From NCBI RefSeq assembly GCF_000474745.1, contig NZ_ASJR01000015.1, positions 1-56,528 of the forward strand: a stretch of 56,528 nt of DNA. Direction: 5' to 3'. Every line of letters starts with the position of its first letter. The first letter of the stretch is position 1. The DNA is from Chitinivibrio alkaliphilus ACht1 (GTDB lineage: Bacteria > Fibrobacterota > Chitinivibrionia > Chitinivibrionales > Chitinivibrionaceae). The translations under genes and the position numbers were made by a program. Under the pieces are notes generated by a model. The model was given only the letters and a program-made list of their open reading frames with translations. It was not told the origin of the DNA and did no database searches. This document shows positions 27,763 through 34,956 of this stretch, piece after piece.

Positions 27763-28746
27763 ATGAAGTGGAAATCACTTTTGATGCCCAAGGGCATAAC
27801 TGTTGAAAATCCTAATGATATCCCGAATTATGGCAAGGTAATTGTTGAACCTCTCGAGCGGGGGTGGGGACATACTATCGGAAATGGGCTTCGCCGAGTA
27901 ATGCTCTCTTCTCTGCAGGGTGCTGCTGTGACATCAATACGTATTGATGGAGCTCTTCACGAATTTTCCACCGTTTCCGGTGTAAAAGAAGATGTTACCG
28001 ATATTATTCTGAATATTAAGAAGCTACGCCTTCGTTTGATTGCGGATGAGCCGCAAACTTTGAAGGTTAACTTGAAGGGGTCTGGTGTTGTAACTGCTGG
28101 AGACATTGAGGATAATCCTAATGTAGACGTTTTAAATCCCGATCTTGTTCTTGCTACAGTAAATGAGGATGCAGATTCTTCTATCGAAATGTACGTTTAT
28201 GATGGAAAAGGGTATGTTGCATCAGATGAGAATAAGAAAGAGGATGACGATATTACTTCGATTCCCATTGACGCTATTTTTTCTCCGGTAACCCGTGTAA
28301 ACTATGCCGTGGAAAGTATTCGGGTTGGGCAACGAGCCGATTTGGATAAACTCGTCATGGACGTATGGACCGATGGGTCTTTGTCAATTCATGAAGCTGT
28401 TGGGTATAGCGCAAAGATTTTTTATGACCATCTTGATCGCCTTATCAATATTGACGCCAAATTTGAGTCGATTGAAGAGGAAGTGGTAGATGAGAAAACA
28501 GAGAAATTGCGACAGTTGCTTCTTACCAAAATTGATGACCTTGAATTGTCCGTTCGTTCAAACAATTGTCTCCGTGCGGCGAATATCCGAACTCTTGCTG
28601 ATCTCGTGAGAAATCAAGAGTCAGATATGTTGAAGTATAAAAACTTTGGAAGAAAATCTCTTGTTGAGCTCAATCAAGTCCTCGCTGATAAGGGTCTTGC
28701 CTTCGGCATGGATATTGATGACATTATGGGTGACGACGAAGAATAA
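27763..28746 (+). CDS. rpoA: DNA-directed RNA polymerase subunit alpha
   Basis: 327 residues. The alpha N-terminal dimerisation domain (about 1-235) contains VEPLERGWGHTIGNGLRRVMLSS. A linker follows, and the alpha C-terminal domain (about 250-315) carries DLELSVRSNNCLRAANIRTLADL and NFGRKSLVELNQVL for UP-element and activator contacts. Acidic tail. rpsD, usually between rpsK and rpoA, is missing: only 22 bases separate them. Confidence 0.98.
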   Translation: MKWKSLLMPKGITVENPNDIPNYGKVIVEPLERGWGHTIGNGLRRVMLSSLQGAAVTSIRIDGALHEFSTVSGVKEDVTDIILNIKKLRLRLIADEPQTLKVNLKGSGVVTAGDIEDNPNVDVLNPDLVLATVNEDADSSIEMYVYDGKGYVASDENKKEDDDITSIPIDAIFSPVTRVNYAVESIRVGQRADLDKLVMDVWTDGSLSIHEAVGYSAKIFYDHLDRLINIDAKFESIEEEVVDEKTEKLRQLLLTKIDDLELSVRSNNCLRAANIRTLADLVRNQESDMLKYKNFGRKSLVELNQVLADKGLAFGMDIDDIMGDDEE

Positions 28747-28780
28747 ACAAATTTGTGAAATTAACAAATAGGATCGAATA

Positions 28781-29170
28781 ATGCGTCATTTAAAGGCTGG
28801 AAGAAAACTTAACAGAACGGCAAGCCACCGTAAAGCTATGTTTGGCAACATGGCGGCTTCTTTGTTCAAACATGAGCGTATAACCACTACTTTGCCCAAG
28901 GCAAAGGAATTGCGTGGTGTTGCAGAGCGGTTGATTACTCACGGTAAAAAGGGTAATTTAAACGGTGTGCGGAGTATTGCAAAGGTGATTAAAGACAAGA
29001 AACTCATTCATAAAATCACTGCTGATATTGCTCCCGGATATGCTGACAGAAACGGTGGATATACACGTATTCTGAAGCTTGGGCCTCGCAAAGGAGATAA
29101 GGCTGAAATGGCTATTATTGAACTTGTGGGACGGAGTACATCAGTATCAGAAGAGCCTGCTGAGCAGTAG
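28781..29170 (+). CDS. rplQ: 50S ribosomal protein L17
   Basis: 129 residues. MRHLKAGRKLNRTASHRKAMFGNMAASLFKHE opening, TTLPKAKELRGVAERLITHGK, then GGYTRILKLGPRKGDKAEMAIIELV. Last gene of the superoperon; hairpins just downstream probably terminate it. Confidence 0.97.
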   Translation: MRHLKAGRKLNRTASHRKAMFGNMAASLFKHERITTTLPKAKELRGVAERLITHGKKGNLNGVRSIAKVIKDKKLIHKITADIAPGYADRNGGYTRILKLGPRKGDKAEMAIIELVGRSTSVSEEPAEQ

Positions 29171-29185
29171 ATTTATGTTCAGATT

Positions 29186-30115
29186 CTAGGATGGAGATAT
29201 CCATCCTTCTGCAATGAGTACATCTGTAGCCTCCCTCAGGGAGGCTTCTTTTATGGGGTGAAGCGTAAATCCGCGACGTTCCATCCCTCGAAACCAAGTT
29301 CGCTGGCGTTTTGCAAACTGTCTGATACGTATCGAGAGCAGTTCACGCATCCGCTCTTTGGAGTATTTGCCAGATATATAGTCTCCAATAATCCGATACT
29401 CCAATCCTAATAAATGAAGACGTTCCAGGGGTATTCCACGTGAAATGAGCTCCTGTACCTCTTCAACCATCCCCTCAGAAAGTCGTTGGTCAATACGTGC
29501 CTCAATGCGTTCTATAAGTTTATTTCTATCCCATTCGATAGAAAGTATCAAGGGGTGAGTTTCTACGAAAGAATCGCTACTGTACCGTAGAGGCGAATGC
29601 CGTCTATATTTGCCAATTTCTAAGGCACGAATAATTCGTTTACTACTTGATAGATCTGTATTCTTTGCCAAGTCAGGATAGTTTGAGATGAGGGTACGGG
29701 AGAGCTCCTCCTTGGAATACTCCATGAACCGCTGACGAAAGGAAGGATTTTCAGGGACATTGGGAATTTTATAGCCGCGTAGAATCGCCTCTATGTACAG
29801 TCCTGTACCACCACATACTATTGGATGGTTATACTGTTCTCGTCGAAGTATTGAATAGGCTGATTCAACATAATCATAGAGAGTGAAAACCGTTTCTGGC
29901 TCAGTGATGTCAATCATTTCATAGGGAATAGCTGTTCCTTTGTACCAATATTCTGATAAGTCTTTTCCAGTTCCAAGGTCAAGTCCGTGGTATACTTGTC
30001 GAGAATCGGCAGAGATAATTGTACTCCCTAAAATGTGTGCCAATTTTACCGCGAGAGATGTTTTTCCCGAGGCTGTTGGCCCAAGTAACACAAGAATGTT
30101 ATTTTTTTCTGACAC
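29186..30115 (-). CDS. miaA: tRNA dimethylallyltransferase
   Basis: 309 residues. It transfers the dimethylallyl group to A37 of tRNAs reading UNN codons. P-loop GPTASGKTS at 12-20, ISADSRQVYHGLDLGTGK, and CGGTGLYIEAILRG identify it; RQFAKRQRTWFRGM is the conserved C-terminal motif. Start is the GTG at 30115 behind GGGGAG; the frame continues 81 codons upstream with low-complexity sequence that overlaps the divergent promoter, so it is not used. It converges on rplQ. Confidence 0.96.
   Translation of the reverse strand: MSEKNNILVLLGPTASGKTSLAVKLAHILGSTIISADSRQVYHGLDLGTGKDLSEYWYKGTAIPYEMIDITEPETVFTLYDYVESAYSILRREQYNHPIVCGGTGLYIEAILRGYKIPNVPENPSFRQRFMEYSKEELSRTLISNYPDLAKNTDLSSSKRIIRALEIGKYRRHSPLRYSSDSFVETHPLILSIEWDRNKLIERIEARIDQRLSEGMVEEVQELISRGIPLERLHLLGLEYRIIGDYISGKYSKERMRELLSIRIRQFAKRQRTWFRGMERRGFTLHPIKEASLREATDVLIAEGWISPS
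29229..29252 (+). terminator. Rho-independent terminator of the ribosomal superoperon
   Basis: GCCTCCC (29229-29235) pairs with GGGAGGC (29239-29245) around a TCA loop, followed by TTCTTTT. It lies about 60 bases after the rplQ stop and inside the 3' end of the converging miaA coding sequence. A second hairpin, GGATGGA/TCCATCC with a GATA loop (29189-29206), lies just before it without a T-run. Confidence 0.7.
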
Positions 30116-30131
30116 GTTTCTATTTCTCCCC

Positions 30132-30159
30132 TTGGATTTTTCTTTTGCTATGCTATAAT
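30132..30159 (+). promoter_or_regulatory. Promoter with extended -10, unknown pair-der-gpsA operon
   Basis: TTGGAT (30132-30137) and a consensus TATAAT (30154-30159) are 16 bases apart, with TG at 30151-30152 forming an extended -10. The next start codon is 47 bases downstream. The best promoter match I see in the window. Confidence 0.65.
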
Positions 30160-30205
30160 ATACATTACCCGTACTATTGTAACCCCACACAAGTAGAAGA
30201 GTTGC

Positions 30206-30751
30206 ATGGAACAAAATGAGATAAAAAATTCGTATTGGGATGTTATTCTCAATCTTATAGAAAAGACTCTTGAAGAAGATAAAAATAATATTAAGGGAGT
30301 AATCTCTAAATTTAAGCTTCTTATTGATTTTGCTATTGCGCCTCAACAACTCTCTCATGTGGAAAACGCGCCCTACCCTGATCCTGAGGAATTAAAAAAG
30401 CTTCATGGTCTGCGATTTTATTATGTATCAGATTGGATTATTGAGATTATTGATATTTTCACCATGGTTGAGGAAAAACGTGATATCCTCGATAATTTAC
30501 GCCATTTAAAAACAGCCCTGGCAGAAATTGAAGATAAGATTAAGGAGCGTCAGCAGGAGCGCTATGATTATTTACGTGGGGTTATTGATTTCTCCAGTGA
30601 AGGGGCGTATTTAGCCCGTCGGGTGTTAATGAGCCTTCCCCGTGTTGATGATGTACGATATACGGCTATATACAAAAATGAAAAAACCGCGAGTGGTACC
30701 TACTTTAATGTGAACGAAAAAAAGAGTTTGCCGGTGAACGTATTTGGGTGA
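30206..30751 (+). CDS. Unrecognised helical protein, first of a gene pair
   Basis: 181 residues, predicted cytoplasmic (no signal or membrane segment), rich in charged helix. About residues 90-125 (EEKRDIL...IKERQQERYDYLRG) look like a coiled coil. The C-terminal third contains ARRVLMSLPRVDDVRY. I do not recognise the family. It ends four bases inside the following GTG start, so the two are translationally coupled and probably work together. They precede der and gpsA in one run. Confidence 0.75.
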   Translation: MEQNEIKNSYWDVILNLIEKTLEEDKNNIKGVISKFKLLIDFAIAPQQLSHVENAPYPDPEELKKLHGLRFYYVSDWIIEIIDIFTMVEEKRDILDNLRHLKTALAEIEDKIKERQQERYDYLRGVIDFSSEGAYLARRVLMSLPRVDDVRYTAIYKNEKTASGTYFNVNEKKSLPVNVFG

Positions 30752-31842
30752 TAAAACAGGATCGAAAAATCGAAGAGATGATGCGTCAGATAGAAGATCG
30801 CCGAGATCGGCTTGAAGCACGCCGTCACTTTGAATCTGTGGCAACTCTTTTGCAAGATAAGCTTCGCATAGAACGAGCAATTGATCGTTTACGGAGAAAA
30901 CTGATAGATATCAGTAATGAGGTAGATGGAATTTCCGGAGCTGTTCTTGGAACCACCATTCGAAACAATATGATACGTATTCGCCATCTTTTTGAAAAGA
31001 ATCTCGAAGCAATAAAAGGAAGTAGTGGGTTTTTCTATAATTACGATGAGAATTTTATTTCTATCCGTGAGGTATATGACGTCTTTCGCCATATTATCGA
31101 GTTTATTCAAACAATTTTTGATAATAAGTATGTTACGGCCATGGGGGCTCCAAAAATCCTCATAATTCCGGGAAATGGAAACACTTTATACGATTATCGA
31201 GAGAATCTTTTTGTGGTGCCTCTTACTCCAGTAAGCGATTTAGAGACATCCATAACGGCAGGAATCAGCCAATATATTCGTCACTATAATTATTCAAGAT
31301 CGCTTATTCATGAGTTTAACCAGCTTTTTAACGATGGGGCTATCCATAAAGAAGAAAATGAAATAGAACGGTTTAATACACATTTGGCAAAATGGCTTTT
31401 CTCAGAGTATCGTGGGTTTAAAGTGTTTGATAAGCCGATACGAGAGTATTTTACTACCTACTTTTCCCCACAAAAAGGACTAATCTACTGCCCCATAGAA
31501 CTACTGCCTGGTGTTAAAACACCGCAACAGGAGAATTTATTCATAAAAGATATTAAGGTAGATGTGAATCTGGGAGATCCTTCTCCGGAAAATATTTGGT
31601 ATATCTCAATTATCGAATATCGTCGGGGACGCTTAAAAAAATGCAGGAATTATTTAAAAAAGCTGATACGTACAACTTCAGAGTATATTTTTGCGTATTA
31701 TAATTTGGGCATTGTCTGCCAGGAACTTCGTGAAACGAAGGAGGCCGAACAGTATATGACTCAATTTATTGAGAAAAGTGAGCCTTCGTGGTGGACGATT
31801 CAGGCAAAACACTTTTTAAACAGCAAAAATGAAACTACATGA
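30748..31842 (+). CDS. Unrecognised protein with N-terminal coiled coil and C-terminal TPR-like repeat
   Basis: 364 residues from GTG. Residues 1-60 are strongly charged and heptad-like (RRDRLEARRHFESVATLLQD...). A middle domain of about 200 residues contains ILIIPGNGNTLYDYRENLFVVPLTP and the His/Glu-bearing segment SRSLIHEFNQLFNDG. The last 75 residues (YISIIEYRRGRLKKCRNYLK...YYNLGIVCQELRETKEAEQYM) look like two TPR units. HEFNQ is not a classical HExxH protease site. Function unknown; it overlaps the previous gene and ends 10 bases before der. Confidence 0.75.
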   Translation: MIKQDRKIEEMMRQIEDRRDRLEARRHFESVATLLQDKLRIERAIDRLRRKLIDISNEVDGISGAVLGTTIRNNMIRIRHLFEKNLEAIKGSSGFFYNYDENFISIREVYDVFRHIIEFIQTIFDNKYVTAMGAPKILIIPGNGNTLYDYRENLFVVPLTPVSDLETSITAGISQYIRHYNYSRSLIHEFNQLFNDGAIHKEENEIERFNTHLAKWLFSEYRGFKVFDKPIREYFTTYFSPQKGLIYCPIELLPGVKTPQQENLFIKDIKVDVNLGDPSPENIWYISIIEYRRGRLKKCRNYLKKLIRTTSEYIFAYYNLGIVCQELRETKEAEQYMTQFIEKSEPSWWTIQAKHFLNSKNETT

Positions 31843-31851
31843 GAGGTACGC

Positions 31852-33240
31852 GTGGAACATTTACCCGTCGTGGCTATCGTTGGAGCTCCCAATGTGGGAA
31901 AATCCACGCTATTTAATCGTATTATTCGCAGAAAGATAGCCGTTATTGATGACATGCCTGGTGTTACACGGGATCGTAATTATATAGATTCTGTATGGAA
32001 TGGAGTCCGGTTTACCTTGGTAGATACAGGCGGGATTATTCCTGACACCAAAAAAGAGCTGGATCTTGAAGTTAATAGGCAGGTTGAGATAGCTCTTGAA
32101 GAAGCTGATGTTGTTGTTTATCTTGCTGATGCACAGCAGACTCCAACCTATGCCGATATTGAAATTGCGGCACGGCTACGTCGTGGTATGAATGAAGAAC
32201 AGATTCTTCTTGCCGTAAATAAGTGTGATACCCGTGATGCAGAGTTGACTATTCCCTCATTTTGGGAATTAGGTGTGGGGAAACCCTATGCCATATCAGC
32301 GGCCCATGGTCAGGGGGTCGCGCATTTTCTTGATCGTGTTGTGGAGCGTCTCCATAAAAATTATGATTCTAAGGGGACATACCACTCGTATTCACTCAGT
32401 GTTGCTGTGATTGGTCGCCCCAATGCGGGGAAGTCATCCTTGGTAAACGCGCTGTTACAAAATGAGAGAACCATTGTGAGTGAAGTTGCTGGAACAACCC
32501 GAGACTCCATTGATACTGTTTTTGAGTATGAAGGTGAGGCCGTAAAACTTATTGATACGGCGGGGTTGCGTAAGAAAGCACGGGTAAAGGAGAGTGTTGA
32601 GTATTATTCAAATCTCCGTACGTTGCGCAGTATTTACCGTGCGGATGTTTGCTTATTGTTAATGGATACCACAGAACCACTCACAACCCAAGATATGCGA
32701 GTTATACGCCGGGTTAAACATGATAATCGCGGCTTGATTCTTATTTGGAATAAGTGGGATCTTATCGAAAAGAATTCAAAAACCTTCGATATACTCGTAA
32801 AAGAGACTCGCGCGTCCTTTCCTGAACTCCACAATATCCCCATGATTTCCATTTGCGCTCTTTCAGGGTTGCGGGTACAACGTGTACTTGACATGGCCTT
32901 TGCGGTACAAAAGTCCCTGAATAGACGAATACCACGGTATGAGTTGGAACGTGCCTTTGAATGGTGGGTGAAAACCAACCCCCATCCGTACACGGTGGGA
33001 GAAAAAATAAAATTCTTCAGTATTAAACAGGAAAAAACAAACTATCCTCATTTCATCGTGTTTTGCACGAATCCTCATCGTATGACCGATGCGTATTGCA
33101 ATTATTTACGCAATAAATTGGTGAGTACCTTTGATTTTACGGGTACCTTTGTTAAACTCGATTTCAGACTTCCAGGAAAGGCTCGTAATCGTGGGGGCGA
33201 TGAGGATGTGACCGGTTTTGTGAAGGAGTATACCCTATGA
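31852..33240 (+). CDS. der: Ribosome biogenesis GTPase Der (EngA)
   Basis: 462 residues with two tandem Era-like GTPase domains and a C-terminal KH-like domain. First P-loop GAPNVGKST (11-19) with DTGG; second GRPNAGKSS near 188 with DTAGLRKKARV, NKWD and the C-terminal HFIVFCTNP segment. Needed for 50S subunit maturation. GTG start behind GAGAGGTACGC. Overlaps gpsA by four bases (ATGA). Confidence 0.97.
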   Translation: MEHLPVVAIVGAPNVGKSTLFNRIIRRKIAVIDDMPGVTRDRNYIDSVWNGVRFTLVDTGGIIPDTKKELDLEVNRQVEIALEEADVVVYLADAQQTPTYADIEIAARLRRGMNEEQILLAVNKCDTRDAELTIPSFWELGVGKPYAISAAHGQGVAHFLDRVVERLHKNYDSKGTYHSYSLSVAVIGRPNAGKSSLVNALLQNERTIVSEVAGTTRDSIDTVFEYEGEAVKLIDTAGLRKKARVKESVEYYSNLRTLRSIYRADVCLLLMDTTEPLTTQDMRVIRRVKHDNRGLILIWNKWDLIEKNSKTFDILVKETRASFPELHNIPMISICALSGLRVQRVLDMAFAVQKSLNRRIPRYELERAFEWWVKTNPHPYTVGEKIKFFSIKQEKTNYPHFIVFCTNPHRMTDAYCNYLRNKLVSTFDFTGTFVKLDFRLPGKARNRGGDEDVTGFVKEYTL

Positions 33241-34256
33241 ACGTCGGAATTCTTGGTGCGGGAAGTTGGGCCATTGCCCTTGCGTCACTCATAGGAAGTC
33301 GTGGTCATGCGGTCTCTCTTTGGGAGTATAATCGCGACGAAGCAGAAATGATTCGGCAGAAACGAGAGCACCCTGTGAAACTTCCGGGGGTCTTTCTTGA
33401 TCCGTCCATAGAGATTACTTCACGCGTAGAGGATCTCTTTGAACCAGTTCCCGATATTATTATCATTGCAGTACCGACACAATTTGTTCGGGCCGCTCTT
33501 GCTGCTGTATGGAAGGGGGTTCCACGAGAGACCCTTGAAATGGTCGGTGGTTGGCTTATTGTTTCGAAGGGGATTGAAAATAGCAGTAACGCCCTTCTTA
33601 CGGATGTACTGAAAGATACGATTCCTGTCTGTACTGATGACACCATTGCGGTCCTTTCCGGTCCGTCTCATGCAGAAGAGGTGGGGCGTGGGGTTCCTAC
33701 CACAGTCGTTGCCGCTTCGCAAAATGAAGGCTTTGCAGAAACAATTCAAGAGTATTTCTCAACCCGCTTTTTTCGTATTTATACAAATACCGATATTGTT
33801 GGCGTGGAACTTGCCGGAAGTGTTAAAAATGTCATTGCCCTTGCAGCTGGTATTTGTGATGGTCTTTCCTTTGGAGATAATACCAAGGGGGCTCTTTTGA
33901 CACGGGGTATGGTTGAAATGGCACGGTTAGGACAAGCCCTCGGGGCGAGTGAACATACTTTTAGCGGCCTTGCCGGCTTTGGCGATCTTATTACAACCTG
34001 TTTTTCTCAACATAGTCGTAATCGGCGAATGGGAGAACTGCTTGCCTCCGGTAAAAGTTTAGCCCAAGCCCTTGAAGAAATGACCATGGTGGCGGAGGGG
34101 GTAACAACGGTAACGTCGCTACATGAGTTATCGAAAAAGCATGGTGTTGATATGCCCATAACAGAAAAAATCTACGAAGTGCTGTATTCAGGGGTTTCTC
34201 CCGAACAGGCGGTCATGGATCTCATGTGTCGAACCCACAAGCCAGAACGGTACTGA
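33237..34256 (+). CDS. gpsA: Glycerol-3-phosphate dehydrogenase [NAD(P)+]
   Basis: 339 residues. It makes sn-glycerol-3-phosphate from DHAP for phospholipid synthesis. N-terminal Rossmann motif GAGSWAIALA (7-16), SKGIE and SGPSHAEEV, the catalytic-lysine region AGSVKNVIALAAGICDGLSFGDN, and GLAGFGDLITTCFS are typical. The ATG overlaps the der stop. Confidence 0.96.
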   Translation: MNVGILGAGSWAIALASLIGSRGHAVSLWEYNRDEAEMIRQKREHPVKLPGVFLDPSIEITSRVEDLFEPVPDIIIIAVPTQFVRAALAAVWKGVPRETLEMVGGWLIVSKGIENSSNALLTDVLKDTIPVCTDDTIAVLSGPSHAEEVGRGVPTTVVAASQNEGFAETIQEYFSTRFFRIYTNTDIVGVELAGSVKNVIALAAGICDGLSFGDNTKGALLTRGMVEMARLGQALGASEHTFSGLAGFGDLITTCFSQHSRNRRMGELLASGKSLAQALEEMTMVAEGVTTVTSLHELSKKHGVDMPITEKIYEVLYSGVSPEQAVMDLMCRTHKPERY

Positions 34257-34262
34257 AATAGT

Positions 34263-34871
34263 ATGCAAAAAAGCATCTTTTCTTTTTTTCAAGAAGAACT
34301 TAAAGCGTCGCATATCCCATGGTGGGAGTGGGATCTTCTCACAAATAAGGTCGTTACAAGCCCCTTAAAAGTAACCATGCTCGGGTATGGGCCGGATGAG
34401 TTTGTCGGATGCGGCTACTAAGCATTCACGGATTTGCTTCATCCGGAGGATTATCCCCGTGCCATGGATGCCATGGAAAAGTATCTTCGGGGTGACGCTT
34501 CTCTCTACCGTATTGATTATCGCATTCGTGATGTGTATGGAGAGTACCATTGGTATATGGACCGCGGGGTATGGCAAACGCGTGATGCTGCAGGGAGAAT
34601 ATCCTCAATGCTCGGAGTTGTTATTGACCTTGGGTCATATATTGCCAATGATGCATTTATTCCAGCTATTCGAAAGCTGGTACATGCGGCTGTCCAAGGA
34701 ACAGATACACCCCGACTCTGTGTACAGTGCGGAAGTCTTCATACATCTTCGGGGCAATGGGCTCTGGTTGAAGAGGAGGTCTTGGAACAATTTCCTCAAG
34801 TTGTTGTATCCCATACCATTTGTCCTTCATGTATCCGAAAGCTGTATCCTGAGTTAGCTGATCACGTATAA
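34263..34871 (+). pseudogene. PAS-domain protein with C-terminal CxxC/CxxC motif, interrupted by an in-frame stop
   Basis: Reading from ATG 34263 gives about 52 codons of PAS-like sequence (IPWWEWDLLTNKVVTSP...GYGPDEFVGC), then TAA at 34419-34421. The same frame continues with AFTDLLHPEDYPRAMDAM, the PAS_3 core YRIDYRIRDVYGEYHWY, and a C-terminal CVQC...ICPSCIRKLYPEL motif seen at the end of many PAS signalling proteins. One substitution (for example CAA to TAA) would explain it. Translation from TTG 34434 could yield a fragment. No kinase or cyclase output domain is present. Confidence 0.7.
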
Positions 34872-34956
34872 TTTTTTGGCATGTTCTGTGCTTTCTTGCA
34901 CTGAAGTGTTTTCTAAGATACTCTGTATATGTACCAATAACAGAATGGAGTTGTAA

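Noticed and set aside
29189-29206. GGATGGA-GATA-TCCATCC hairpin as the main terminator
   Set aside because: Good stem but no T-run; the next hairpin has one.
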